64,000 nt of DNA from Mucor racemosus (GCA_027405735.1 JAPEHQ010000003.1:2790001-2854000); one strand, 5' to 3'; positions 49,008 through 62,600 are shown, counted from the first letter of the stretch. Made by a program: numbers and translations. Notes: generated by a model not told the origin, from the sequence alone.

Positions 49008-51625
49008 TTATGCTTGCGACCTACGTAACAAATTACGTCTAACTCGAAGAGCATTGGCACCAGCACCTTCTGTACTCTGTTGAGTAATATATGGAACCTT
49101 CTTCCAAGGTATATTGGCAACACCAGAACCTTTTTCTAATTTTTGATCCAACATTGCCCATAACGGTAATTGAATTTCACCTTTGACTAAGCCTGATACT
49201 TTTTCTAATGTACTAGAAGAAAGTGGTGTAAGCAGTAATAATGCATGGCGAGAGGGATCGATCGATCGAACAATAGCTAAACCATGGCAAGTTATCAGCT
49301 GAGGATTAGGTGCTGGTTGATCTTGTGTATTAAAATATGTAGGAGGGGTCTATTTAAATTTACAAGAATTTGTTAGTTTTTTAAGGAGATACAGATTATT
49401 AATGAAAATAGAAACTTTACAAAGGTATCATTATTTAATACTATATTTTTCTTGGGTCCTTTTTGATGTTTGTAATCATCAACATCACCAATTAAACCCA
49501 CAAGACTTCCATTCAAAGCATAAAATAGTTCATTCAATTTAACTTCTTCATAAACCACCCAAATGGCATTTAAACCTTGTCTCCAATCTACCATCCAAGG
49601 TACTCGATCAATCATATGTTTTTTATAATCCCAGTGAGGTAACAAATGGCTATCTACACCCATACCAGATTGGTGAAAATATGAGCCGAGAGTAATATCT
49701 CGTTGTTGAATAGAAGTGAAACTATCTGCCAAAATAACCACGTTTGAATCTTGTAACACACAGTCCAAGTAATGTAACACGGGTGCCTCCTTGGCTATCA
49801 CAAAGGCCTCGGTGCTAGGCACCGGCAAAATATCCATATTAAATGTGTGGTGCAAGTTTTTGTATTCCAACATATGGTGACGCATGGCAAACACATCAGT
49901 TGGTTCAACTTTGTGTATTTGACTAATGAGTAAATCATAACCTACACCTGAAACCCAACCTTGTGTATTAACCACTAAAGGAATCCATTCTCTTTGATCA
50001 TCATCTCTAACTTGTTTTTGATCATGTTTCCAATGGTCTACTAGTTCATTAATACATGCCAAGTAATAATCAGGATTACTACGAGGTGATGCTGAACCAA
50101 AATAGAAACATCTCTCGGGTTCCAATTGTTGATGTGTGTAAGGGGGGCCAAGTATAGGGTTACTAATGTAATGAAGGGATAATAAACCAGATGGCGTAAA
50201 TTCACTTTGGCCAACGTCGGTTTCAAGATAGGCCACGCGGTTGTATTTGGCCAAAAGACGATTAATTAAATATCTACTATAGGAGGATTTACCCATATCC
50301 TTGGCTCCACAAACAACGCTGACTAATGGACTTGTTCCTTGTTGTGTTACTTTTTCTAACGCCATATTGGTACGAATATTCCATGATGGTTCAATTTTGA
50401 GAGCTTTTACACCAGGTGTAGGCGTCAGGATAGGATGAAAGCCAGGCAAAAGGTTAATATCTAATTTATTGTCACGATTGGATTCCTTTTTTGTTAATTT
50501 GACCAAGTTTTTGTTGAAAGATGCAATTGCATCACGCATATCTTCTAATCCAGAACCATCTAGATCCTTGATGACGATGATACTTTCAAATTCATCACAT
50601 TTGCCCTTTAATTCATCAAATACTGCTTCTATTAAAAATTCGTCAATTTCAATTGGATTGTAATGGGATTGAATAGATGCTGTTTCCAGAGATTCGGAAC
50701 CGATGCTTAAAAGTGAATGTGTGCGCGGCGAAAATACAGGATAAAATGAAACGAGTAAATCTTCTTTAGATGCTGATTTAGGTACAGGTCTTCCAGAAGA
50801 TATCACAGCTCCTGCGATTGACATAGATCCGTATAAAGGTGCTGCTAAAACTTGGCCCATAAAAACAACATGTTCTCCTTTTTTCAATCCTAAAAACAAA
50901 TATGTATCCTCTTCTTGATTTATGATGCAGCTATTGTTTTTGGTAGGTGAGAAACGACTGACTGAATTGTAATCGATTAATGCAGGTCTATTAAAGGTAA
51001 AAAATGTCAGCGTTTTATCTCTTTCATTATCGGGTTTTGTTTATTTACATTTTGTTTTTAGACTTTGAGGTTTCCATCATCATGGGAGTTGATGGACGAA
51101 GAGGTGTAGGTGTTCCTCCTCCATTAGGTGTTGTAGTTCCACTAATAGGTGACATGACACGATCCTCTCCCAATTCATTTCTTAATGCTTCATCTTCCTC
51201 ATCAGTAACACTTTGAATTTCGATACCTTCAGCACTATGTTGTAAGTGATTATCCTCTTCATCCTCGTCTTGCTCCTCTTCTGAATGTTCAATTGGTTCA
51301 GGATTATATAGTCCAGCATTGATGGCAGCTCTTCTAGCGGCAATTGCACTCAATGGAGCATTTGATTGTGCTGAAGTTTCATTACTGACCTCTAATGACT
51401 CTTGCTCAATCTCTAAAATTTCCTCCTTTTCTTCCTCGAGTAAGATCAATTCGTTTTCGTTAGTTTTGCTTCGAGTTTGTCTGCTAGATGTTATTGTTGT
51501 TGTGCTGCTTTTTGCTATGGTGACAAAATGTCAATTTCAAATCTAAAAAGAAAAAAAAATTACTTACTTTTAGCCACCTTTTTAGGCTTTGGTTGGCTTG
51601 AATTTGTCTTTCTTTTTGGAGGCAT
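49008..51625 (-). CDS. GRC3: Polynucleotide 5'-hydroxyl kinase Grc3/Nol9
   Basis: Grc3 phosphorylates RNA 5'-OH ends and, with Las1, processes ITS2 of pre-rRNA in the nucleolus. Minus-strand exons are 51625-51568, 51514-51049, 50987-49421 and 49349-49008, giving 810 residues. The N-terminal about 170 residues are Lys-rich, then acidic and low complexity. The conserved part starts with FSPTKNN ... YLFLGLKKGEHVVFMG. The Walker A motif is GAKDMGKSS at about residues 402-409 with TDVGQSEFTPSG (Walker B region) following. ERCFYFGSASPRSNPDYYL and VNTQGWVSGVGYDLL are Clp1/Grc3 family blocks. The C-terminal exon ends in a basic ALRVRRNLLRRSQA tail. Splice frames are all consistent. Confidence 0.93.
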
Positions 51626-52101
51626 ATTTGTATAATGAATCAAGAAAAACTTTTTAACGCACAAAACATTTTGTATAATGAAATATGTCAAAAAAAAAAA
51701 AAAAAAAAAAAAAAGGTAATCAGTCACGGTGGAGAAGTATTTTCCTTTTCTTGATCAGAAAATGCTCTGTGTCATGAAATGAACCAGTTTAAAAGGATTT
51801 TCAACAACCCAAATCTATAATTTTTTTTAACAAAAACATATATCATAGTAATTGATGGACCCTATCATTTTGTTCTGTATTTTTTTTTTCATATATTTTA
51901 TTGTAAAAACCAATTTTTAAAGACAAATTAAGCATATCAATTGATTCGAAACATTACCTTTTTGAGGTTTCATTATGCGCAAATATCTATTATACTCCAG
52001 ACACTTCAAGTGGACTATCGCCAATTGTAATAATTATATCTTACTCAGATTATGAAGCTAATGACAAAGAAGACCGCAAATACGCTCTCTGAACCAAGCT
52101 A
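51626..52101. other. GRC3 upstream region
   Basis: Short promoter-side spacer with an A24 run at about 51691-51714 and no gene. Confidence 0.6.
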
Positions 52102-52650
52102 TTAGAATACAATCCCAAAGATAAAGCATTAGATGATAATAGAAGATGAACAGCTGCAGCTATGAAAGAAGATCCGCATATTTTCAGTTCTATTGCTCAA
52201 AAACAAGACCCAAAATTGTTATGGATTGATGTATGTTTACTTGTTGATCAGCAAGATAGAAAATTTAATCTTTTATATATAAAAATTAAGATGGCTCTGA
52301 TTTTCGAGTACCCACAAATGTTATTCTGGCTCTACTTCCAGGCAAAGTATTTGTACATAGAAACATTGCTAATGTCGTAAATCACGGTGATATAAACATT
52401 TCATCCATTTTGCAGTCAGTGCCAAAGTATTGTAAGTTGAGTGCATTATTGTATGTGGTAAATCTTTACACAGTGCTTACCTAATACATGTTTCAATTGA
52501 TCTTAATCACCTCCTTTTTTCCTAATCATGGTTATGTATTATTTATAGATGATTGCAATTGTAGTGATGTGACAGCAGCATATTATTATGGAAAGTTTGG
52601 TTTAATTGACAATTGGCTTTGTTCTATCAAGGATGTTTACAGACGTAAAG
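52102..52650 (+). pseudogene. Beta-class carbonic anhydrase pseudogene
   Basis: Translated pieces in family order are NPKDKALDDNRR, a TGA where Trp is expected (52147-52149), MKEDPHIFSSIAQKQDPKLLW, then [20 protein letters not shown] with [12 protein letters not shown], and later FGLIDNWLCSIKDVYRR. These correspond to beta-carbonic anhydrases, which interconvert CO2 and bicarbonate. The zinc-ligand block CSDSRV is wrecked by an extra G in the Cys codon (near 52293) and a Ser-to-Phe change, and the second ligand block (HxxC) has decayed. A GTATGT...AAG intron relic is at 52231-52290. Confidence 0.85.
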
Positions 52651-53398
52651 TTTTTATATTTTTATACTGTTCGAAATGAATAATCTCGGGAAAAGTTCAC
52701 CAGAATGAAATGCAATCATTGAAATTTGATAGACAAAAAAGTTGATTATTAGTTGATCTAAATGTTGTCAATTCAGCTAAAAGCATTTATTACTCTACGA
52801 TTGTTCAAAATGCATAGAGAAAGGCCAACAGGTAGCTGTACATGGTTGGTCAAATGACATTGAAGATAATAATTCCACAATAATTGAACAAAAAGCAGAT
52901 AAAAAAAACCTCATTTTTACATTTAATATCCAGTTTGATCAAGAAATTAGATTGATGTGTTAGTGACAATAAATCATTAGCATAAAATGCATTAAAATGA
53001 CTAAATACACTACATATATACATAATCTTTGTGTTCGCAAACAAAGAAAATGTATCTTTAGACGGAATTGTTACCAATTAGGACAGAATATGGTAAAAGT
53101 GACCAACAACATCTTACATTCATATTTTAAAATAATTGAAAGGGGGCATAAAAGTAAAACAAAAAAAAAAAAAAAAAAAAAGGGAGAAGGGGATTTATTT
53201 TCTAAACATACAGAAAAAGAAATCACATATATATATATATATATATATCTCCTCGCACATACAAAAACCATACAAGAAGTATCATACCAAAAGAGTAAAA
53301 AATACGCGGCTATTCAATGAGAAACACAACAATCCAGAATTTACATCTTTTTTTCTTCTCTTTTTTTTTCCATCTTTTCCTTGTAAATTTAATTCATT
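52651..53398. other. Intergenic with A21 and (TA)n tracts
   Basis: No gene supported. An A-rich run sits at about 53160-53180 and a TA microsatellite at about 53228-53249. A CT-rich leader precedes the next start codon. Confidence 0.6.
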
Positions 53399-54814
53399 AT
53401 GAAAGAGAATAATAAATTTGTCATGGGAGAAGATGAAGCTATGAAATCAGCAGAAACTATAAGTGCTTCACCTTCTACAATAACAACTGCAACAACCTCT
53501 ACGCAATATAAAAGGCCAGTAAGACACCACGTCAAAAGGCGCTCTAGTGGCCGAGTTCACGTAGCCAAATTAGCTCCAATGGCAAGAGTCAATAGCTACA
53601 ACCATACCGATACCGAAGCTGATTATCTTGATGAACCTAATACTACAACGGAACATAATAGACCCACTATGAAACGTTCTCAATCTCAACGCTCATTACA
53701 TAAAATGTCTTTTGACAGGAAAGGTTTTGGTAATCTTACGGCTGCTCGAAGAAAATCTACTGCTTCTTCAACTGATAAAATCAGCGTATCTGAGATTATT
53801 CCAACACCTAAAGATAGCAACAATCAAGTAGGGACAGTTAAAACATTATCGAGAAATCCTGCGTCTTTGAGCAGCAGTAACATTGCTGCACCTGTGGAAA
53901 TAACATTCAATGCTGTAGCCAATAATATGATCATTCCTAAAAAAGAACTTATGCCAAAGATTGCATCTCCTTTAAAATCATCTGTTGTTAATAACAGCGC
54001 CACCACCAATTCTACTATAGTAAATAATTCGTCAGATATACAACAACAACATGGTAAAAAGAAATTACTTCGATCTCAATTTGTTACTTCATCATATGAA
54101 GAACCAACCATGACACTAGCATCTTATAAATGTCCCACGACTACAGCAACAACATCGATAGCTTCCATTACATTCAATCATAACAGACCTAATTCATCTT
54201 CCACGCCAAATAACCCTAGTAATCTGTCTCGTACTCAACAAAAATTATTACTACAAAAACAACAAGCTCTGGTAGAAGATGAAAATAGTCCAGTACATCC
54301 TCGCAATATGCATAAATTGAACAAAGAATTTGATATGGTTGGAAGAGAATACAGATGTATTAAGCGATATGACGATCCAATGCGAGCGAGCTTAATGCGG
54401 TGTATAGATAGACTTAATTCACATAAAGAAACGGCTGCACCTGTCAATCCACAACTTGCCCGACTTCAATTAGGTGCTGATCACCATTCCATGTCAACAT
54501 CAATTGTACCTACCGCCTCACATTTTGTTTCAAACACTAGCCCCATCAATACTGCTTCTACTGCTACAACTACTATTCCACATTTAAAACAAAGAGAAAT
54601 AGCTCATCATCACCATCATCTAAAATCTGTTGTTCTATCTCGCACTAATGACTCCTATAAAAGTCAACTACAACAAAGCATATCACCAAACGCATACAAT
54701 AGTAACAATAATAACAGCAATTCAAAACCAACATCGAATGGTAATGTGTTTACCGCCTTCCCTTGGAACGCTGCTGCATTTATAGATAGAATATTCAGTA
54801 GTACCCCTCACTGA
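53399..54814 (+). CDS. Low-complexity protein, possibly TORC1 subunit TCO89-like
   Basis: A single-exon 471-residue, Ser/Thr/Asn-rich, largely disordered protein. Conserved-looking blocks are RRSSGRVHVAKLAPMARVNS, the segment KRSQSQRSLHKMSFDRKGFG, LSRTQQKLLLQKQQAL near residue 280, and EFDMVGREYRCIKRYDDPM. A basic RRxSxxxxHxxKL stretch, a short Ser/Arg block around RKGF and an RTQQKLxLQ motif in this order resemble fungal Tco89, a subunit of the TORC1 growth-control complex at the vacuole. This is motif recognition only. The Met at 53399 is the first in frame; another lies eight codons later. Confidence 0.55.
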   Translation: MKENNKFVMGEDEAMKSAETISASPSTITTATTSTQYKRPVRHHVKRRSSGRVHVAKLAPMARVNSYNHTDTEADYLDEPNTTTEHNRPTMKRSQSQRSLHKMSFDRKGFGNLTAARRKSTASSTDKISVSEIIPTPKDSNNQVGTVKTLSRNPASLSSSNIAAPVEITFNAVANNMIIPKKELMPKIASPLKSSVVNNSATTNSTIVNNSSDIQQQHGKKKLLRSQFVTSSYEEPTMTLASYKCPTTTATTSIASITFNHNRPNSSSTPNNPSNLSRTQQKLLLQKQQALVEDENSPVHPRNMHKLNKEFDMVGREYRCIKRYDDPMRASLMRCIDRLNSHKETAAPVNPQLARLQLGADHHSMSTSIVPTASHFVSNTSPINTASTATTTIPHLKQREIAHHHHHLKSVVLSRTNDSYKSQLQQSISPNAYNSNNNNSNSKPTSNGNVFTAFPWNAAAFIDRIFSSTPH

Positions 54815-55379
54815 TCCATTAAATTATAATGTGTATACTCTTCTTCATCTTCATCCATCATTCTTAAATAACGGCAATCGCATTCTTTTCTTCTTTTTGT
54901 TTTTCAAATCATTGGAATGCGTGTAAATAAATAAAAGTGTTGCTGAATATATCCAATTGTATCGTAATGAAAACATGAGGCCTTTAATTGCAAGACATTT
55001 ATATGGCCACTGTATTGTCCTTTTTTTTTTTTTTAGAATCAGACATTGTGTATCATGTTTGTGTTACTGCAAAAATGCCAGTGCGTTCTAAAAAAAGAGC
55101 ATGTATAAATGCAACAAGGTGATATAAAAGTTATCAATCATAAACACAAAAGCAAGCATTGATGAACAAAATTACCCTTTCATATTTTCGTTTGTAGATA
55201 TATTTGAACACACTCTCATAATTTGAATTTATGTGTCTAATATGAATTCATTATATGAAATCATGCCACTGTATGCCTATCAAATTATTTGGGCAATATG
55301 TCATATTCACGTACACCAAGATACACATGTATTGACAAAAAGTTGACCTAAAATGAACTGTAAAATCAAACCACATAAT
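54815..55379. other. 3' flank before the second repeat island
   Basis: No gene supported; it contains a T15 run near 55021-55035. Confidence 0.5.
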
Positions 55380-56552
55380 TGAGGTGCGAGTTTTTTGTAT
55401 TCAAAAAAATATATCCAACTCAAAGCTACTCTACGTTTTTGTTTCCGCGAAAATTATTGATTTTTCGTCGAGATAATCGAAATAATAGTCGATATCACAG
55501 CTTACAGCTTATGATAACTGGGTTCCAAAATTTATTTTAAAAAATGGACGAAAAATGATGAAAAAAACAAAATCGTTTAATTGTTCATGAACTGCAAAGT
55601 AAGTCGACCTAGTATACTAAATAGCTTTTGTACAGTTTTAGATTTTGCATCCATCTAAATAAAATTCAGACAAGCATTTCACATTAAATTTTGCGTAAAA
55701 TGCAATTGAAATTTTGGAGGTTTTTTGAAGATACACATCACTTTTTATAAGCATATTTAGAATATAACTAATTGCAATAATGCGGAAAAATATTATCTAT
55801 CGATCAAGCTATTGTACAATCTTCTAGCTGCATTTCTCGTAGAGAAAACGAGATTTTTGTCCAAATTTTTTCAGATTCAGAATCTAGGATAAGGGTATAC
55901 AAGGGGAAAATGGAAGCCAGAAATGAAGGTATCTTTTTGTACACATTTTTAAGGATATCTCCACGAAAAATTAATATTTTAAAAAAAACTAAATTGGATC
56001 CGAGAGAGCTCAACGAGCTTAATGACATGAATGCAAAAAAAAATATTGCTCAATTTAGCCAATATTTTGAAAACTACTATAGAAATGCCAAAAAAAATGA
56101 AAAAAAAATAAAAGTACTCAGAATTTTTTTATATTAACATTATGTTATAGAACACTTTAAAACAAGTAAGTTTTATTATTAAAAAGTGTTGGAATAGTTT
56201 AATTTTTTCTAGAGATATGAAGCCTCAAAGTTTCAATCCATTAGCAGTGAAATACGCGTAAAAAATCTGAAACATTAGCACTCAAAAATTAATACCAACT
56301 GTAAAAAGTAAGATATTTCCGGATACTTGTTTTTGGAGTACAGGTGAACATCTCAGGTACATTGGCATATATTTTTTTCTTGGTGTTATTTAGTGAAAAC
56401 AAAAAGTAGAGCAGGGATGAAAAAGGAGACCCAGTTTTCAAGGGAAAAGCAATGAATTTTACGCGTTTTTGAGTTTTTCGTGAGATATAAAATAAATTTA
56501 GGGATATGTAGCATAATGCGATCAATTTACTTTTATTTAGTAGTGCCTAGGG
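55380..56552 (+). repeat. R1 repeat copy D (upstream terminal repeat)
   Basis: A 1173-bp copy from TGAGGTGCGAG to GTGCCTAGGG. From about 55480 onward it is almost base-for-base the same as the visible part of copy E at 63769-64000, for example TTATTTTAAAAAATGGACG and GACCTAGTATACTAAATAGC. No conserved ORF exists in R1: frames seen in single copies are broken in others. Confidence 0.9.
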
Positions 56553-56620
56553 TATATCTTGAAAAATGTTTATTATGAGGTTAGTTATTAAAAGAAGGCA
56601 TACTCCGATTTTGAAGATTG

Positions 56621-56969
56621 TGTTACGCCAGGAGATTATATCAATCTCAAAGCTAAAATATGTACTAAATCATTTAATAAAAATAAAGGAAAACCGTTAT
56701 AAAATGAAAGAGCACACTAAAACTAAAGAACTTTATTATAAGATCGAACCATCTTCTTTTATATTCACATTCTCTAATTATATGACCTGTTTAAATGAGT
56801 CTATTTAATATATATACATATATCCAATCAAGTCTAGGTGACACACACTAGTTCCATATTCCTGAATACACGGAGCTTCATAACATAATACACAGCAATG
56901 TAGAACTTAACATATCAAACTGTGTTGTAATCTTAACCAAAGGATGCACCCAGATCTGTGGATGCAACA
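56621..56969. mobile_element. Solo LTR L6 (349 bp)
   Basis: Starts TGTTACGCCAGGAG and ends GGATGCAACA (TGTT...AACA), flanked by GATTG (56616-56620 and 56970-56974). Copy C keeps the target without this insertion, though with L5 four bases away. Confidence 0.92.
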
Positions 56970-57594
56970 GATTGAAACTATCAATTTTTTTTTTGAAAAT
57001 TCAAATTTAATATTAGAATTTATTTTAACTTATCGAGGGTGGTTTTTTTTTGTGTACTACAGCAAGTCAAAATAGGTTGTGAAAGACAGAACGAATAACA
57101 TAAATTGTAATTTTTTTATTGATTAATTTTTAAGAAAAATAATTACATAAATATCATAGAGTGTGATTGTTTAGCTTCTACACAGAAAAAAAATCGAAAA
57201 ATCATTTTTTATTATATATATATATGTATACACGTTTTATCTACTACTAAATTTTTGTATATATACGTAGCCCTATTCTGTATCTATTAATTATATGCTC
57301 ACTGGAAACTTCAGTCATATTTTCTAGTAAAATAAAGTCAGCTTTGCATTATTATACCTAGCATACAATAATTATTACATGATATAGGGCAAAAATAACA
57401 GGCTTTTCTTTATATTTTGGTCAGGAATAAAGATTTTTTTGTAAACCAAATTGCTACTGATACTTAGCAAATAGTAGTATTATATACCAAAGAAAAAAAA
57501 TATGGTCAAATTACTCAATATTGCACAAATCAAGAAAAACAAAATAACAGATAAGTAGAAGGACGGCAATTAAAAAAAGAAAACATAGAGGGGA

Positions 57595-57674
57595 CGTTTG
57601 TCCTAGTTGCTAGACTTATGCGCTTTACAGCTAGTTCAAACGGAGAGGTTGTGGGTTCGAAACTCGTGTAAACG
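57595..57674 (+). other. tRNA-like sequence, copy 2
   Basis: An 80-nt stretch whose ends can pair as a 7-bp acceptor-like stem (CGTTTGT with GTAAACG, five Watson-Crick and two G-U). It carries an A-box-like TAGTTGCTAGAC and a B-box-like GTGGGTTCGAAACTC. The T-stem is poor and the anticodon arm is not regular, so it is a tRNA relic, SINE-like head or coincidence rather than a functional tRNA. An 80-nt counterpart lies at 31207-31286. Confidence 0.4.
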
Positions 57675-59349
57675 GATTTTCTTTGGAACTTGTGTTTGCC
57701 GGGCTAGAAGCGCAGCTAATCACCCCCTCGCCTTTTTTTCGTTTTACCTTTCTACGCACAGCTTTTAAAAGACTACCAATAATTGTTGTCTTCTTTTCTC
57801 TACTCCAGTATTTTTAGTGCTATTTCGGAAATACATTTTCTTTATGAATATCTTATTTTACAAGCACAAGAGATTCTACAAAGATAGACACATTCTGCAT
57901 GCAATAATTTAATAATGTAAACTGTAATGTAGGCCTACTACTGTCTGTATATTTTGATTTTGGTTTTCATCTAGTAAGAGATTTTTTCTTCATAGTGATA
58001 CTTTATTGCCATCTACAGTATCAGTACATCTTACAATCTATTGACTACGTTACGGCATGTATTGAAGTGCAAAGCCTTGACGTCAGATACAAGAAACTCC
58101 TAGCGTACTAAGTGGTGATCCCAGCAATTAGCAAAAACAACGCTTGGATCTCAATTATGACACCATATTATTTCATCCCAGCCGTTAATCAATCAAGTAG
58201 CTATCAAATCAACATCCAAGCACATTTAGCGCAGTATTGTTGAAACAAGGCAACTGACAAGCTCTGCAAGAACAGTTGAATTATGACTGATCCATTTCCA
58301 TCCATAGATTACTATTAAACAGATCTAATAATAGTTCGATGGTGCCTTAAATTACATTTCAGAATCTCAATGTCAAATCAATATAAAAGGCCATGCAGTA
58401 GAATTACATACTAAAAACGCTTGATAATAATAAAACAACCCAATTTCCAAGTGTCGCTCATAAAATATGATGATGCCACTTGAAATGTGAATAACAATAA
58501 TAAACAAACACTTCAATTGAACACAATAACAAATGCATGCTAAAAATATGAAATACCTTTTTGAACCATACATGTCGTGTAGATGCTAGTACCCTGATCA
58601 CAGTGCAATCAGTTACACAAATGACATATATATCAAAATAGAATTCTATCCCAATCAATAATAATAATAAACAAATATATAAATTTAGTCAACTGCTCAT
58701 CTATATTGAAATTGCACTATCAGCATAAATAAGATTCAAGCATAAAAATATTACTCCTTAATTCAAGGTTACATAAAATAGATATAACAATAATAAACAC
58801 CCATTTTCCAAAAGGTCGATATTGTCACACTTGCCATCAATTCCTTATGGCCAATGCTCTACATGACTTACCCCTTAAAATATCAAATCAATAACAGTGC
58901 ACTCAAAACTAGAATATTACTAAATATAAATTCATTTAAGTCTGATGGTACAGTGTCCAAGTTTTCCAAATCACTATAAATACCTTAATACTTTTTCAAT
59001 TATTTAACTCTTCAGAAATCTTTTGCGAAAGAAACTTTAGCTGATTATAATTGTATTTCTACCGCTTTTCTTTTTATATTTTTTTTTATTTTAGTAAACA
59101 ACATTGTTATTTACTGAAATAATATAATTAATACCGAAGATAATTTGAATGGTTTGAAGCAGATGAGCAGATGTGAGTTACTATGATTTAACCGAATTGC
59201 CTTATTGACGAGATATATCAAAAAATTTGGGGACTAAAACATTCTGCCCTTGTTCTTCTTTTGGGGATCAAATGGGAACAACGACAACAACCTGTTTTGC
59301 AACACTAAAAGTATATATACCTTTGTAAATTCCTGTTTGTAATACACAA

Positions 59350-59674
59350 TAATTTATCAGAATATATTTATGTTAAATAAAACTAGAAAATTTAATCAAG
59401 TAAAGAGATTGTCGTTTATTAAAAAGAAATAAAGAGGGTTTATATACTAATTGAGTTGAGGGAAATAATGATGTGACAAGGATTGTATGTGTTGTCTATT
59501 ATACTAATGTGGCATGATGGTGGAGCAACATGCTTTAATGTCATGCTGTAATGTCATGCTGTAATATAATGCTGGAACAGTGGTTCTGTTGATGTTTAAT
59601 TGACTTGAATTTTGGTTCCTGCTGAACTATTGTTTTACTTTTGGATTTGAAATCCGGTTAAGAAAGATACATCA
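59350..59674. mobile_element. Solo LTR L5, copy 2 (325 bp)
   Basis: Starts TAATTTATCAGAATATA (the first TG has become TA) and ends GATACATCA, flanked by CACAA (59345-59349 and 59675-59679). Copy X at about 23055 has the empty site. CATGCTGTAAT-type units repeat inside. Confidence 0.87.
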
Positions 59675-62600
59675 CACAAAATCGACTGATTTAGAATTAT
59701 ATTTCTGTTTTCTTCCCCACTCTTTCATCAGATCTTTTATTTATGTTTAAAACTACAACAAAAAAGATAAATATTTTTTATAAATTGAAATCAAGTAGCA
59801 GGCACAAGTACATGTTTTTCCTATTGTTTATTTGGAAATGAATTATTAATTGTTAATTTTAGGACGCGTTATAACATTTTTCTGTGACAAAAAAAGCATC
59901 CAAGAATTGATCAGTTTGTTCCATCATCTACGTTATAATCAATTCTTTTTTGGTCTAAATTCGATATATACCTGCAGAAAAATTGATGATTATAAAAGTA
60001 TGTATAAATATTTACAGTAATAAGCCTGAGTCAAGTGGATACAGCATCGTAAATTCTTGAAAAAGTTCTCCAGTATTATAAAATCTCTTATTTTTAAGAC
60101 TTACAAGGCTTACAAGCGGAATATTAATTTAGAAAATTATTTTTGTCCAGATCATCAATTTTGACATTTTTTAAAATTTTTTTTCTGGTTTTGCGAATTT
60201 AGAGTTAATTATACTACCAATTATAAAAACAAAAAATATACACATATACAGGGTTTAGCGCTCTATTTGCTCAATAAAAAATAACAAACATGTTTATTGC
60301 AAAATATCACATGAAAATCCTTTAATCAAAAAACCGTTTTTGGGGCAAAAATACAAATTTTCATTACTTAACATTTAATATTAAGCTTCCATAAAATGTG
60401 TATTATCTATAGCTACAATTTTCTCTCACATTGTAGTATATTTAAACGTTGATTTTGGTATCAAAAATTAATTTTTCTGTTTTTTGATAAAAATCATGAG
60501 TGTTGGTAAGGGTAAAATGAGTCACCGAAAATGTCCGCTAAAAAGTCTGAATTTTCAGACCGGACGTGGTTAAATATCAGAAAAGTAAAAAAAAAAGAAA
60601 GGCTTTTTTATTTAAAACTTAGATATATACCATAGTATAAGAGACTTAGCCCTTCAATCCTGCTATGCTTAATTATGGCGTCGCTCTACGGGCTCTCTTT
60701 TGCAATTTTTTAATGAATGTATGATATGACAGACGGTTTTTCTGGTAGAAAAATGTATGTTTCTATGGTAATAGATATTGTCTATTTTGTTTAGTTTATG
60801 GTTTATGCGCAGTAATGCTGCTTTTACATTGGCTGAAATATACAATTTAGCAGGGTCTTAAATGCGCTAAATAATGTAAAGCCTTGAAACCCCTTTTCTA
60901 CGTGTGTTATTTCTCTCTTTTTTTTTCATACGTCAAGGATATATTCACCGTTTGACAAGACATACAGTATCAGACTATCAAGCTGGTATTTTTTTCTTTT
61001 ATCTAAATACAATTCTAACATAAGAAACTAATGTTTTCAATATACTAGGTAGCAGTCGTTATATTAGAGACTGATGATATTTTCATTTAATCGCATTTTA
61101 AAATCAAATATCATTATTTACTACTGTATTATTATTGGACGTGTTTCTTAATTATTAGATCAAATCAAAGGCAATGATACTTATATCTAATCAACAATAA
61201 AAAAGTAGAACTAGTTGAAACCCCACGAAATGTTCCAGAAAAGCGATAAAATTTTAAGTGATATAGAAACAAAAAAAAAATGAATAATCCAATGTCTTGC
61301 TTAATAACCATAGTTATGATCGCATCTATACTTGAAAGCAAACCTTCTTACAGCTGATAATCGTAAACTAAAATATTAAGCTTAAAGAAGGTTAATTTGT
61401 TTAAATATTATGTGTGATAAAGCAACATCTATAATCTTAGATTTGGGTTGCATATAAATTTAAGCAGTAAGTTTTATTTAAACTTATGCTCGAGCAAAAA
61501 CTATTGTTGCTGTAAACATTATTATAGCTATAAACATATTTACAAATGATGATAATTGTAAATACATTGGCTGCTGCATGTATTGCTCTACATCAACAAT
61601 GTATTGAATTGTATTGTCTATAATCTATATTAATAAAAACAAATGTAATTTAAAAACCCATTCCTGTAAAAAAATGCAATGGAATTTTGAGAACGGCACA
61701 ATGCTCATACGATCAGCTCATTATGCTCATGGTCAGATTTTATTATTATGCACAGATAGGGATAATGATATGCTTATGGGCAATAATTCTATTATTATGC
61801 ACATGGACAGAATTTATAATTATGCACATACAGGCTTCGCGTTGTGCTTGTGTGCAGTTTTTTTTTGTTGTGCCCATGTGCATCTTGTTATCGTTTTAGT
61901 CATATTCAGTGGGCACAACTGCTCAAGCTATAGTGTGCAGCTTACCTGGGCACAACAAAATCATCTTGTAAAGTACAGGTCGGCCGTAGTAAATTTAAGT
62001 ATTTTTATAAGGAAAAAAGGATGAAGATGTCAAACTATGAGTATAAAGATCAGGTATTATTTATATGTTTTAGGAGTGCAGATATAAGGTATAACATTTG
62101 ATAGTTAAATATTGATTTCATAAGTTGGAAGACCAGTTGGAGGTTTTAATGGGAATAGATTGACCAGAATCAGTTCCGACAAAGAGGAGGCAAAGTAAAG
62201 TACTGTAGAGTGTAGATAAAATATTCTTTGATGATTGATTATACGGGAGAATATTCTTTATAACAGAAAAAACCAATGTGAATCGCAGGTAAAGATTTAT
62301 TACATTGGTTCAGCCTAAATAATAGCACATCGTCTTAGACTAAATACTGTATAATATATAATATAATTACTCTACCTTATTCCACAATTGAAATAAAGTT
62401 GATAAGCATCATCCCTTATAATTCCTAACTCTAATAATGATTATCATGTCCAGATAACCTATTAAGAACTTACGATAAACCATGCCTTCTGTGCTCATTA
62501 TTAGTATTACATAATTTAGCTCAATATTTAGTCAGTATCCTAAACAATCCCAGTGGTTAGTTAATCAAATAGCTATCAAATCAACATCCAAGCATATTTA

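Noticed and set aside
57595..57674. Functional tRNA gene
   Set aside because: The T-stem and anticodon arm are irregular and the second copy has lost the B-box consensus; only a tRNA-like relic is supportable.
61614..62024. 136-codon ORF rich in HAHG-type words
   Set aside because: It lies in the repetitive GTGCAT array of copy Z and is not open in copies X or Y.
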